Source: a virus
Length of the DNA: 64,000 nt
Strand: one strand, 5' to 3'
Virus record (IMG/VR): IMGVR_UViG_3300025892_000012
Coordinates: 1-64,000 of that record
Made by a program: the position numbers and the translations under genes. Under the pieces are notes generated by a model, which searched no databases, was not told where the DNA came from, and was given only the letters and a program-made list of their open reading frames with translations. Shown here piece by piece: positions 9,169 through 16,787 of this stretch. Numbering within the stretch: the stretch's first letter is position 1; every line of letters begins with the position of its first letter.

Positions 9169-10038
9169 ATGAAATTACTTGTAGAAAGTTCAGATAATAT
9201 TCAAACTATTACTGAAGAATCGGAAAGTGGAGGTAGAACTCATTTTTTGTCCGGAATATTCATGCAAGCCGAAGAAACAAATAAAAATGGTAGAATGTAT
9301 ACCTTGCCGATTTTAGAAAAAGAAACTAAAAGATATGTTGAGGAAAAGGTAAATTCTCAGAGAGCATTGGGAGAATTGAATCACCCTGCAGACCCCACCG
9401 TAAACCTTGAAAGAGTATCACATATGGTTACGGAACTTAACGTAGATGGTAATCATATTTTAGGTAAAGCAAAGGTATTGGATACACCATGCGGTAATAT
9501 TGTACGTGGTCTTGTTGATGGAGGTGTAAAACTCGGAGTGTCATCAAGAGGAGTTGGTTCACTAACACAACAAGAAGGATATTCTTTAGTTGGTGAAGAT
9601 TTTCAATTGGCAGCAATTGATGTAGTATATGATCCTTCGGCTCCTAAAGCATTTGTTGATATGGTTATGGAATCTGTTGATTGGATATGGAATGAAGACA
9701 CTAAGAGTTTTTTGAAAAAAGAAGCTCAAGTAAATGAAGAAAAAAATGTATCTACAAATCCTATGCCTTGGTTTGATACATTAGTAGAAATGAAGACCGA
9801 AATTAAAACAATGCAAGATAAAATTTTTGTTCTTATGAACGAAAATAAAGAGATGAAAACTTTACTTCAAAATAAAGTAAATTCACAAGTTCGTCAAAAA
9901 GAAGTGAAACTTGAAAAACTTTTAGAAGATACAAAGAATGCAATTGAATTAAGTGTTAAAGAGAAGTTGAGAGAACGCAGAGAACATGAAACTCTTAAAA
10001 TTTTTGATAACTTCTTGAAAGAAATCGCTAAAAATTAA
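9169..10038 (+). CDS. 21: Prohead core protease (gp21-like)
   Basis: The serine protease of the prohead core cleaves scaffold and capsid proteins, then itself, before DNA packaging. The 289-aa protein shows the family catalytic signatures: NKNGRMY (residues 38-44), ELNHP with His72, and KLGVSSRGVG with the nucleophilic Ser at 125/126. T4 gp21 is 212 aa; the extra length is a C-terminal lysine- and glutamate-rich coiled coil (about 190-289) that probably binds the scaffold core. A GGAG site is present. It lies 8 nt downstream of the unknown 677-aa gene. Confidence 0.95.
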   Translation: MKLLVESSDNIQTITEESESGGRTHFLSGIFMQAEETNKNGRMYTLPILEKETKRYVEEKVNSQRALGELNHPADPTVNLERVSHMVTELNVDGNHILGKAKVLDTPCGNIVRGLVDGGVKLGVSSRGVGSLTQQEGYSLVGEDFQLAAIDVVYDPSAPKAFVDMVMESVDWIWNEDTKSFLKKEAQVNEEKNVSTNPMPWFDTLVEMKTEIKTMQDKIFVLMNENKEMKTLLQNKVNSQVRQKEVKLEKLLEDTKNAIELSVKEKLRERREHETLKIFDNFLKEIAKN

Positions 10039-10043
10039 AATAA

Positions 10044-10051
10044 TATAAATA
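10044..10051 (+). promoter_or_regulatory. T4-type late promoter for scaffold gene
   Basis: An exact TATAAATA octamer lies in the 59-nt gap between the protease and scaffold genes, about 47 nt before the gp22 ATG. The exact match in an intergenic gap makes this one of the better promoter calls in the window. Confidence 0.65.
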
Positions 10052-10097
10052 ATCTACAAACGAACTGATATATTAACAATTAAGTAAAAGGAATCTT

Positions 10098-11327
10098 ATG
10101 ACTGAAACTGAAGTAAAAAATAAGATTTCCGAGTTCATGAAAAAGAAATTCGGGGATTCTATTAAAAATACCACAGATTTAAGCACTGTTGTAGAAGAAG
10201 ACAAAGTTGATTCTACACTATCTGCTTTAATGAAGGAGATGAAAATGGATGCTTCTGCTAGTCAGGTAACTATTGAAAAAGGTACTACTGTTAATACTAT
10301 GGCAACACAAATGATGGATGAAATGAAAGATGTTGACAAAAAAGAAGATGATGAGATGATGGCAGAAGCCGCACATAAAGATGATAAAAAAGATAAAGTT
10401 GAAGTTGATGATGAAGAAGATAAAGTTGAAGTTGATGATGAAGAAGATAAAGTTGATGATGAAGTTGATGATGAAGAAGTTGAAGTTGATGATGAAGAAG
10501 TCAAGAAGAAAGCTGATAAAAAGAAAAAGAAGGACGTTAAGGAGCAGATTGAGTCTCTGTTCGCACAAGATGAAACTCTAACAGAAGAATTTAAAGAGAG
10601 AGCAGCTATCTTATTTGAAACTGTATTGACAGCAAAGGTCAATGAAGAAGTAGCTAATCTTAAAGAAGAGTTAGAAACCCAATACAATGATAATCTAAAA
10701 GAAGCAGTAGAAGCACATGCAGAACAGCTTCATGAAGAACTTGATAATCTAACAACAAAAGTTGATGAATATATTACATATGTTGCAGAAGAGTGGTTAA
10801 AAGAAAATGAATTGGCTGTTGAAAAAGGTGTTCGCACTGAAATCACAGAAAACTTTATTTTTGGTTTGAAAAATCTTTTCTCCGAAAATTACATTGATGT
10901 ACCAGAAGGAAAAGAAGATTTAGTTGTTTCATTGGAAGAAAAAACTGAAGAACTTCAAGAGCAAGTAAATACTCACTTAAAGAGAAATATGCGATTGAAG
11001 AAGCAACTACAAGAAGAGAAAAGAAGGAATATTATTTTTGAAAAAACATCTGAATTAACAATGGCTGATAGAGAACAGTTAATAGAATTAACTGAATCTG
11101 TTGATTTCGAGAGTGAAGAAGAATTTGAAAAGAAAGTTCAAATTATTAAAGAACATTATTTTTCAAATGAAAATACTGCAGTAAATGCAGAAACACAGAA
11201 TGAAGATATTATTGAAAATGAAATAAATGAAGCTTCAACTTTAGTTGAAGATTATCATTCCGAGCAAACTGCTCCATCTTCAATTGATATATATAAGCAA
11301 GCAATTTCAAAATATAATAAGTTTTGA
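10098..11327 (+). CDS. 22: Prohead scaffold protein (gp22-like)
   Basis: The main internal scaffold shapes the prohead and is degraded by gp21 during maturation. The 409-aa protein is highly charged and almost entirely helical in character. A low-complexity acidic/lysine segment (VDDEEDK-type repeats, residues about 95-145) is followed by a conserved coiled-coil section (EQIESLFAQDETLTEEFKER...) and long Glu/Lys helices. T4 gp22 is 269 aa; the acidic repeat accounts for part of the difference. Position between gp21 and gp23 confirms the role. It has its own late promoter. Confidence 0.93.
   Translation: MTETEVKNKISEFMKKKFGDSIKNTTDLSTVVEEDKVDSTLSALMKEMKMDASASQVTIEKGTTVNTMATQMMDEMKDVDKKEDDEMMAEAAHKDDKKDKVEVDDEEDKVEVDDEEDKVDDEVDDEEVEVDDEEVKKKADKKKKKDVKEQIESLFAQDETLTEEFKERAAILFETVLTAKVNEEVANLKEELETQYNDNLKEAVEAHAEQLHEELDNLTTKVDEYITYVAEEWLKENELAVEKGVRTEITENFIFGLKNLFSENYIDVPEGKEDLVVSLEEKTEELQEQVNTHLKRNMRLKKQLQEEKRRNIIFEKTSELTMADREQLIELTESVDFESEEEFEKKVQIIKEHYFSNENTAVNAETQNEDIIENEINEASTLVEDYHSEQTAPSSIDIYKQAISKYNKF
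10392..10506 (+). repeat. Acidic coding repeat in scaffold gene
   Basis: A 27-bp unit encoding DKVEVDDEE is present twice in exact tandem (10392-10418 and 10419-10445). Partial copies follow to about 10506. It encodes a negatively charged, probably disordered linker. Such units can expand or contract by slippage, so length variation between relatives is expected. Confidence 0.9.
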
Positions 11328-11377
11328 AAATTGAAAAAAGATATATATAAATAAATAAAAGAAATTATTTCAATTTT
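11327..11377. repeat. 10-bp inverted repeat around gp23 promoter
   Basis: AAAATTGAAA (11327-11336) is the exact reverse complement of TTTCAATTTT (11368-11377). The arms enclose the late promoter and lie between the gp22 stop and the gp23 Shine-Dalgarno sequence. With T residues after the right arm it might act as a weak terminator for gp22 transcripts. It contains little GC, so it may also be chance. Confidence 0.45.
11346..11353 (+). promoter_or_regulatory. T4-type late promoter for major capsid gene
   Basis: An exact TATAAATA, followed by a further AATA, lies about 42 nt before the gp23 ATG. The same distance and sequence recur before the scaffold gene. A dedicated strong late promoter fits the most abundant virion protein. 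Confidence 0.7.
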
Positions 11378-11394
11378 TTAACAAAGGAGAACGT

Positions 11395-12774
11395 ATGATT
11401 CTTAACGAACAAGTTCAAGAAAAATGGAAACCGATTTTAGAGCATGAGGAATTGCCAAATATTGATGACACTTATAGAAAAAGTGTTACCGCGATTCTTT
11501 TGGAAAATCAAGAAAAAATGATGAGACAACAAGCTCAGACAGAGAATGGTCAGGGATTGTTCTTATCAGAAGCACCTATGGGTTCTGGTATTGATGCTGC
11601 TGGTGGTAATCCTTCTGCACCAGGTTCATTTCAGTGGGTTGACCCTGTTTTGATCTCTCTTGTAAGAAGAACTATGCCAAAATTGTTGGCATATGATGTT
11701 TGCGGTGTTCAACCAATGACATCCCCCGTTGGATTAATTTTTGCAATGCGTTCACAATATGGTTCACCTGGAGACCTAGCCAATGAAGGTGGTTTATATG
11801 ATGGAACCGGTGGTGCAAATTCTGCAAATAAAGAAGCATTTTATGGTGAAGCAAACACTGTATATTCCGGTGATCATACAACTACTCATCCTGCTCTAGA
11901 CCCAGTTTCAGTATTTTTTGGTGCTGGTGGTACGGGTACAGGAATGGCAACATCTGTTGGTGAAGGTTTGGGCCTTTCTGGAAATCGTACAATTCCAGAA
12001 ATGTCATTCTCAATTGAGAAGATGTCTGTGACTGCGGAAACAAGAAAGCTCCGTGGTCAATATACGTTGGAAATGGCTCAAGACTTAAAAGCAACTCATG
12101 GATTGAATGCTGAAAGTGAATTGGCAAATATTCTTTCCAATGAAATTTTGGCAGAAATTAACCGACAAGTAATTCGCACAATTTATACTGTTGCTGAAAA
12201 AGGCGCACAAAATACTACTGCTCCAGACACATTTGACCTTCTTGTAGATTCAAATGGTAGATGGTCTGTAGAGAAGTTCAAAGGTTTGATGTTCCAATTG
12301 GAAATTGAAGCAAATCAAATCGCTAGAGAGACCAGACGCGGAAAAGGTAATGTAATTATCTGTTCTGCTGATGTTGCTTCTGCACTTCAAATGGCTGGCG
12401 TATTGGATTATTCTTCTAACTTGAAGAATAACCTAAAGAGTGACGAGACCGATAACTTGTTTGCTGGTGTATTGAATGGTCAATTTAGAGTATATATTGA
12501 CCCATATCTACCCGTAACAAGTACCGCTCTTGTGTGTGTAGGATTTAAAGGTACATCTCCATATGATGCCGGTATTTTCTACTGCCCATATCAGCCGCTT
12601 CAGATGTTGAAAGCACAAAATCCAGAAACCTTCACTCCGATTATTGGATTCATGAGTAGAGATGCAATTGTTGCCAATCCATTCTCTCAAGGTTCAACTA
12701 GAGTGACCGGTTCAGGTATTACTGCTCATGCAAATAAGTACTATCGCAAAATGATGGTTTCTAACTTGAAGTAA
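11395..12774 (+). CDS. 23: Major capsid protein (gp23-like)
   Basis: This HK97-fold protein forms the hexamers of the head. The 459-aa precursor starts with a helical propeptide containing ENQEKMMRQ. It then has FLSEAPMGSG, where gp21-type cleavage after Glu59 (consensus L-x-E before A) would give the mature N-terminus APMGSG. Further family segments are WVDPVLISLVRRTMPKLLAYDVCGVQPM (two conserved strands starting near residue 82) and the C-terminal VTGSGITAHANKYYRKM. T4 gp23 is 521 aa, so an insertion domain is reduced. The Shine-Dalgarno sequence AAAGGAG is strong. No gp24-type vertex paralogue follows. Confidence 0.97.
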   Translation: MILNEQVQEKWKPILEHEELPNIDDTYRKSVTAILLENQEKMMRQQAQTENGQGLFLSEAPMGSGIDAAGGNPSAPGSFQWVDPVLISLVRRTMPKLLAYDVCGVQPMTSPVGLIFAMRSQYGSPGDLANEGGLYDGTGGANSANKEAFYGEANTVYSGDHTTTHPALDPVSVFFGAGGTGTGMATSVGEGLGLSGNRTIPEMSFSIEKMSVTAETRKLRGQYTLEMAQDLKATHGLNAESELANILSNEILAEINRQVIRTIYTVAEKGAQNTTAPDTFDLLVDSNGRWSVEKFKGLMFQLEIEANQIARETRRGKGNVIICSADVASALQMAGVLDYSSNLKNNLKSDETDNLFAGVLNGQFRVYIDPYLPVTSTALVCVGFKGTSPYDAGIFYCPYQPLQMLKAQNPETFTPIIGFMSRDAIVANPFSQGSTRVTGSGITAHANKYYRKMMVSNLK

Positions 12775-12801
12775 TGAATTAATTTTTTAAAATTAATTTC
12801 C

Positions 12802-12838
12802 AAAAAAGGGGGAGGTGCTTTTGCATTTCCCCTTTTTT
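12802..12838. terminator. Bidirectional terminator between gp23 and 2H gene
   Basis: AAAAAAGGGG (12802-12811) pairs with CCCCTTTTTT (12829-12838); an inner TGC/GCA stem can form in the loop. A tracts and T tracts flank both sides, so it can end plus-strand gp23 transcripts and minus-strand transcripts of the convergent phosphoesterase gene, whose stop codon touches the stem. Confidence 0.88.
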
Positions 12839-13272
12839 TATTTGTTATGAGGAATGTATTTAAAAGTGCCGTTAAGATTCAATTCTATATTGCGAATTCT
12901 ATCGGGATTTTTAAGCATTTCATTTGAGTCATAAGGTTTTGCATTTTCCGTATGAGATACGGTAATATGTGCAATTCCTTCATCCATTCTTTCTAAATTA
13001 TTCATCTCTACGGTGAACGCTTGAATATTATTATTCTCACAAAGTTCTTTAGTTTTAATAGATATTCTTTTACCTAGAACTATACTTAATTTCTCAGCCA
13101 CTTCTACTGTTGGATTGAAAGCGATAGTGACATGATTAGATCTTATAATTTTATAATTTGCGTAATCTTTTACTTGATTATAAGAATCTTCGGATAATAC
13201 AACTGCATAATAACCATTTATACTAGTTTGTTCATTTAATAATTTGTCTATATCGTTTACTAATTTTTTCAT
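12838..13272 (-). CDS. 2H phosphoesterase-like protein
   Basis: The 144-aa protein carries two H-x-T motifs, NHVTIAF (H47, T49) and AHITVSH (H102, T104). This is the hallmark of the 2H phosphoesterase superfamily, whose members open 2',3'-cyclic phosphates or cut 2'-5' and cyclic nucleotides. Size and motif spacing fit both small RNA-repair cyclic phosphodiesterases and the T4 anti-CBASS protein Acb1, which also uses two H-x-T motifs. I cannot decide between them. It is on the strand opposite to the late genes, convergent with gp23. No Shine-Dalgarno sequence is visible. An Rnl1-type RNA ligase is encoded on the same strand 1.9 kb away. Confidence 0.75.
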   Translation of the reverse strand: MKKLVNDIDKLLNEQTSINGYYAVVLSEDSYNQVKDYANYKIIRSNHVTIAFNPTVEVAEKLSIVLGKRISIKTKELCENNNIQAFTVEMNNLERMDEGIAHITVSHTENAKPYDSNEMLKNPDRIRNIELNLNGTFKYIPHNK

Positions 13273-13285
13273 TTTTAAATTTTTT

Positions 13286-13293
13286 TATAAATA
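13286..13293 (+). promoter_or_regulatory. T4-type late promoter for 179-aa virion gene
   Basis: An exact TATAAATA octamer in the divergent gap between the minus-strand 2H gene and the plus-strand gene at 13341, about 48 nt before that start. Distance and sequence match the promoters before gp22 and gp23. Confidence 0.65.
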
Positions 13294-13340
13294 AATAAAG
13301 AAAACTCTAACTACTTAATATTTATTAAAGGAAATAAAAC

Positions 13341-13880
13341 ATGTCAGATGTAAAAGAATTAATGAGTAAATACTTTAATGTATCTGAGGATTCACCTGAA
13401 GTAGTTCGGGCAGAACGAGATACAAGAGAACAGAACATTGAATCAATTAATGCACAAATAAAAGAACTTGAAGTGAAATTACAGGACGCAAAACAAAGGA
13501 AAACAGAGATGATGAGAGAAGACCATAAACCAGGTGAAGACCATGAATATGATTATGAAGGTTCAATGGCAAAAACTCAGCTTTGTCAAATACATCAAGC
13601 GGCCACTAAATTGATGAAAGATATGGATGATAATGAAAATCTTCCAGAGTGGGTTCAATCTAAAATTGCAGTTGCTTGTGATTACATGATTAAAGTTGCA
13701 TCTTATCTTGATGCTACAGATGAGCAACAAGATAAAAGTGTGGATATGGAGAAATCAGATATGTCTTCTTCTATGCATTCAAAAAAGATTGTACCCTTTT
13801 CACCAAAACCTATTAGAGTAGGTCATAAAATGATGGGATTTAGTTTGGGTGGCTCACCGGATTATAATGATGAGATGTAA
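13341..13880 (+). CDS. Conserved T4-like phage protein, probable virion protein
   Basis: A 179-aa protein with an N-terminal coiled coil (about residues 23-60). A central conserved block follows (70-124): YEGSMAKTQL, then LPEWVQSKIAVACDYMIKVA. I recognise the block E-G-x-M-A-K-x-Q-L ... L-P-E-W-V-Q-S-K-(I/L) as recurrent in small proteins of T4-like and other marine phages, but its function is not established. The C-terminus is polar and Ser/Met-rich. It has a late promoter and an AAAGGAA site and lies directly upstream of another probable virion gene, supporting a late structural role. Confidence 0.8.
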   Translation: MSDVKELMSKYFNVSEDSPEVVRAERDTREQNIESINAQIKELEVKLQDAKQRKTEMMREDHKPGEDHEYDYEGSMAKTQLCQIHQAATKLMKDMDDNENLPEWVQSKIAVACDYMIKVASYLDATDEQQDKSVDMEKSDMSSSMHSKKIVPFSPKPIRVGHKMMGFSLGGSPDYNDEM

Positions 13881-13900
13881 AATAACATAAAAGGAAACAA

Positions 13901-15202
13901 ATGCAATGGTGTTCTCACAATAATACAGTAGATGTTGAAGGAAGATATGAAGTTGTCATGCTTGACGATAAAGTTACTCCTTCCGGTGGACTTGTAGATG
14001 CATTCGGTAGATTAAGAATATCTGACGCATATACTGTATTTGATTCACAACATCGTTATGAAGATAATAGAAAATGGTCAACTGCAAATACAGTAAACAC
14101 TACATTAGAGCATCATTCAGATAGTAGTTGTATTTTACTTAATGTAGATAACCAAGCGAATAGTGAAGTTATACGTGAAACTAATAAAGTTTTTTATTAT
14201 CAACCTGGTAAATCTTTATTAGTTATGAATACATTTGTTTTAAGTCCTGCTAAAGAAGGACTAAGACAACGTATAGGATATTTCAATGGACAAAATGGAA
14301 TATTTTTGGAAATGGATGATAATGTAGCATACTTAGTTTTACGTTCTTTTGTAGATGGTACAGTTCAAGAAACAAGAGTAGCACAACCAGATTGGAACAT
14401 TGACCGATTTGACGGCACACAATTATCAAACATTCCTATAAAATATGATGTACGTGCGGATGCAATAGAAGAAATTGATTTCACTAAATCTCAGATATTT
14501 TGGTTAGACATAGAATGGTTAGGTGTTGGTGATGTACGTTGTGGATTTGCAGATAATGGTATACTTAAAACTGCACACATATTTCATAATGGTAATATAA
14601 AAACAAGCACATATATGACTACAGCTTGTTTACCTGTACGATATGAAATAACAAACAAAACAAATACATCCTCACCAAGTTCTCTTATACAAATATGTTC
14701 AACTGTTATTAGTGAAGGTGGATTTAATCCAGAAGGACGTTCACCTACAATTTCTCATGGTAGAGATATCAATCAAACATATACATTAGCAAATGTAGGA
14801 ACTTTTTATAATCTAGCTACATTTAGATTAACTACAAGTCATTTAGATTCTATTCTTATACCAGAAAGAATTTCTGTCATGGGTGATAGTAATACTAACT
14901 ATCAATTTAAGATTATTAAAAATGCTACATTTGGTACGTCATTAACATATGTTGCTTCTCAAAATCCAGCACTTGAATATAGTATTACCAATACAACTGT
15001 AACTGGTGGAGATGTAATGGATTCTGGTTTTATAGAAACAAAGGGTGAAGTAACACTTACCGGATTGCAATTGTATCAACAACTAGAAAGATACTTGCAA
15101 GTTGGTGGAACATATGGTAGAGGGACATACACACTAGCTATTTCACCGGGTTCACAGCAATCAAAAGCCGCTGGTCATATGAAATGGTTAAGAGTTGTTT
15201 GA
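13901..15202 (+). CDS. Probable virion structural protein
   Basis: A 433-aa beta-rich protein. Its N-terminus contains GGLVDAFGRLRISDAYTVFD followed by SQHRYEDN (about residues 28-55). This signature is shared by a family of putative structural proteins in T4-like and other marine phages. I know no proven function; surface decoration or a fibre-base role is possible. It is 20 nt downstream of the previous gene with an AAAGGAA site. Its 3' end overlaps the convergent RNA ligase gene by 15 bp, an unusually tight tail-to-tail arrangement. Confidence 0.8.
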   Translation: MQWCSHNNTVDVEGRYEVVMLDDKVTPSGGLVDAFGRLRISDAYTVFDSQHRYEDNRKWSTANTVNTTLEHHSDSSCILLNVDNQANSEVIRETNKVFYYQPGKSLLVMNTFVLSPAKEGLRQRIGYFNGQNGIFLEMDDNVAYLVLRSFVDGTVQETRVAQPDWNIDRFDGTQLSNIPIKYDVRADAIEEIDFTKSQIFWLDIEWLGVGDVRCGFADNGILKTAHIFHNGNIKTSTYMTTACLPVRYEITNKTNTSSPSSLIQICSTVISEGGFNPEGRSPTISHGRDINQTYTLANVGTFYNLATFRLTTSHLDSILIPERISVMGDSNTNYQFKIIKNATFGTSLTYVASQNPALEYSITNTTVTGGDVMDSGFIETKGEVTLTGLQLYQQLERYLQVGGTYGRGTYTLAISPGSQQSKAAGHMKWLRVV

Positions 15203-16216
15203 TTTTCTATACTCATTTAAAAAAGATTTCAGCAATAGCTTCTCTAAGACAGAACAGTCTTTTCTCCATAGATTAAAAAGAAAAGACTGGTCTTCTTTGT
15301 GCTTTTGAATTTCTATTGCTATTTCTTTATCTTCTTTATTCTTTTCTTTTATTCCCATCAACAAAGCAGTAATTCTATTACATTCACTGTTTAATCTATT
15401 TTCATATTCTGATTTTATTTCATGAATCTCCTTGTAGAATTCATCTGGCACATCCTCTAACCATTTGAAATCTTCCTCCATTAAACTTTCTAATACCGTC
15501 TTGTGAAAATCTCTGTTTGTCACAATGCGATGAAGTTTTATATACCAATCACTTTTGACTTTGATACACAAACCATCTGCAAATTGCACAACAAAACCTT
15601 CTGAATTTTCTGGTATCTTATCATTTACTGTATATTTTTTTACTAGAGTACAATGAGGTTCAAATATTTCACGATGAGATTCAAAATCTATGATACCTGT
15701 TTTGTTGTTCACTGTTCCAATATATACTAATTCATCTCTGTCACCATAGTTTACAACAACTTGATTATTCGGATAGATGATTTCAAATATTGGAGTTAGC
15801 CCATCTTCCAACATATCCAAAACAATATTGAAAAAATCATCATTATATTCATATAATAATTCAGTGGCATATTGAGCTTGCGCTGAATGAAATGCCCCTC
15901 TGGTAGCGATGTGGAGAGTCCCATTGATGTTATATGGGATACCAAGGGAACCATCTACTTTTTCGTAAACACCCGTTGCTTCTTCTATTGGCGGATTTGC
16001 TACTTCTCCAATGTTAAAGAACTTTTTAGGTCCTCTTGCTACGATAATATTTTTATGCGCAATCAATCCACGACAATTCAAAGTTGTTTCGTTCCAGTGA
16101 CGTTTGAATTGTGTGTTCTGCGAGTAGTTGTAAATCTTGAAGTCTGAATCCGATTCATGACTAGATACGTTAATGTATTTCTCTTCAATTAATTGTTCTA
16201 AGTTGTCAAATAACAT
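15188..16216 (-). CDS. rnlA: T4 Rnl1-type RNA ligase
   Basis: An ATP-dependent ligase that joins RNA 3'-OH and 5'-phosphate ends; in T4 the homologue restores tRNAs cut by host anticodon nucleases. The 342-aa protein has the nucleotidyltransferase motifs in order: motif I EKVDGS (nucleophile Lys86), motif III FEIIYPNN, motif IV EGFVVQF, and motif V IKVKSDWYIKLH. The C-terminal 100 residues are helical, as in Rnl1 (374 aa in T4). AAGGAG lies 5 nt before the ATG. Unlike its late neighbours it has a consensus sigma-70 promoter, suggesting early expression. No polynucleotide kinase/phosphatase partner is in the window. Confidence 0.93.
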   Translation of the reverse strand: MLFDNLEQLIEEKYINVSSHESDSDFKIYNYSQNTQFKRHWNETTLNCRGLIAHKNIIVARGPKKFFNIGEVANPPIEEATGVYEKVDGSLGIPYNINGTLHIATRGAFHSAQAQYATELLYEYNDDFFNIVLDMLEDGLTPIFEIIYPNNQVVVNYGDRDELVYIGTVNNKTGIIDFESHREIFEPHCTLVKKYTVNDKIPENSEGFVVQFADGLCIKVKSDWYIKLHRIVTNRDFHKTVLESLMEEDFKWLEDVPDEFYKEIHEIKSEYENRLNSECNRITALLMGIKEKNKEDKEIAIEIQKHKEDQSFLFNLWRKDCSVLEKLLLKSFLNEYRKSNNS

Positions 16217-16235
16217 TTATGCTCCTTGTATGAAA

Positions 16236-16243
16236 TATAAATA
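16236..16243 (+). promoter_or_regulatory. T4-type late promoter, divergent from RNA ligase promoter
   Basis: An exact TATAAATA on the plus strand, 43 nt before the ATG of the 63-aa gene. It overlaps the expected transcription start of the minus-strand sigma-70 promoter (-10 element at 16245-16250), so early and late polymerase forms would compete here. Confidence 0.6.
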
Positions 16244-16244
16244 G

Positions 16245-16273
16245 ATTATACCAAAAACAAAGATAATTGTCAA
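16245..16273 (-). promoter_or_regulatory. Consensus sigma-70 (early) promoter for RNA ligase
   Basis: Read on the minus strand, TTGACA (16268-16273) is followed after exactly 17 nt by TATAAT (16245-16250). Both hexamers are perfect consensus. The RNA ligase Shine-Dalgarno sequence and ATG follow 18 and 29 nt downstream of the -10 element. This is the clearest host-type promoter I see in the window. Confidence 0.9.
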
Positions 16274-16285
16274 GTCAAAAAAACC

Positions 16286-16477
16286 ATGAACTATGTAAAT
16301 ACCAAAATGGGTTTAGCATTATCACTCCGCAAACAAATGTCGGAACAAACATTTGAAGAAGAGTATAACGGTAGTGTTATAAAATATATGAATCACATGT
16401 TTTGGGGTGATAAAAATATTTACGATGAGCAGAAAAAACTCTTCTTAAAATCTATACAAGAAGACCTTGAAAATTAA
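16286..16477 (+). CDS. Small hypothetical protein
   Basis: A 63-aa product (MNYVNTKMGLALSLRKQM...) with charged, helix-like composition and several aromatic residues near FWGDKNIYDEQKK. No family is recognised. An exact late promoter octamer lies upstream, but no clear Shine-Dalgarno sequence does. The internal ATG at codon 8 is an alternative start. It is a single plus-strand gene between two minus-strand units, ending 2 nt before the stop of the convergent 101-aa gene. Confidence 0.55.
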   Translation: MNYVNTKMGLALSLRKQMSEQTFEEEYNGSVIKYMNHMFWGDKNIYDEQKKLFLKSIQEDLEN

Positions 16478-16479
16478 TT

Positions 16480-16785
16480 CTATAGAAACCAACCAATTTT
16501 TTTAAAATCTGTTTCTATTTCTATAGTAACATCACCTTCCATTCTATTATTATTTTTAGATGGTAATGAAGGATAAAATTCTAAATAACTTTCGTTTTTA
16601 TTTCTTAATCCGGCAGTAATACGTGCGGCTTCACGAAAAGAGAAACTATTTTCTATATTTTCTTTTTTCCATATTCTATTACAAAGTGCAGTATAAAAAT
16701 CTTTTGCATAATCAAAAATTTGAAGTTTTTCTAAAATAAATGAGTTTTTAATATCTATAATTAGTTCTTTATCATATATTTCCAT
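16480..16785 (-). CDS. Small conserved phage protein of unknown function
   Basis: A 101-aa protein encoded 2 nt downstream of gp13 on the same strand, so surely in one operon with it. The C-terminal half (SFREAARITAGLRNKN, YLEFYPS and a closing GDVT...KKIGW) resembles a small family seen in phages with the pattern R-x-A-G ... YL-F-Y ... G-x-V ... GW. I know no function. Coupling to the neck gene suggests a late or assembly role. Confidence 0.7.
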   Translation of the reverse strand: MEIYDKELIIDIKNSFILEKLQIFDYAKDFYTALCNRIWKKENIENSFSFREAARITAGLRNKNESYLEFYPSLPSKNNNRMEGDVTIEIETDFKKIGWFL

Positions 16786-16787
16786 AA

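Noticed and set aside
10227-10687. Long open frames on both strands opposite the scaffold gene
   Set aside because: They arise from the low-complexity GAT/GAA repeat, which keeps other frames open. Their products are unnatural Phe/Ile/Asn or Ser/Thr runs.
13273-13345. Sigma-70 promoter for the minus-strand 2H gene (CTGACA-like -35)
   Set aside because: The best matching -10 at the right spacing fits only 3 of 6 bases, unlike the perfect promoter of the RNA ligase.
15246-15263. AAGAC/GTCTT hairpin followed by TTT, as terminator for the plus-strand gene ending at 15202
   Set aside because: The stem is only 5 bp with a short T run and lies in RNA ligase coding sequence; too weak to call.
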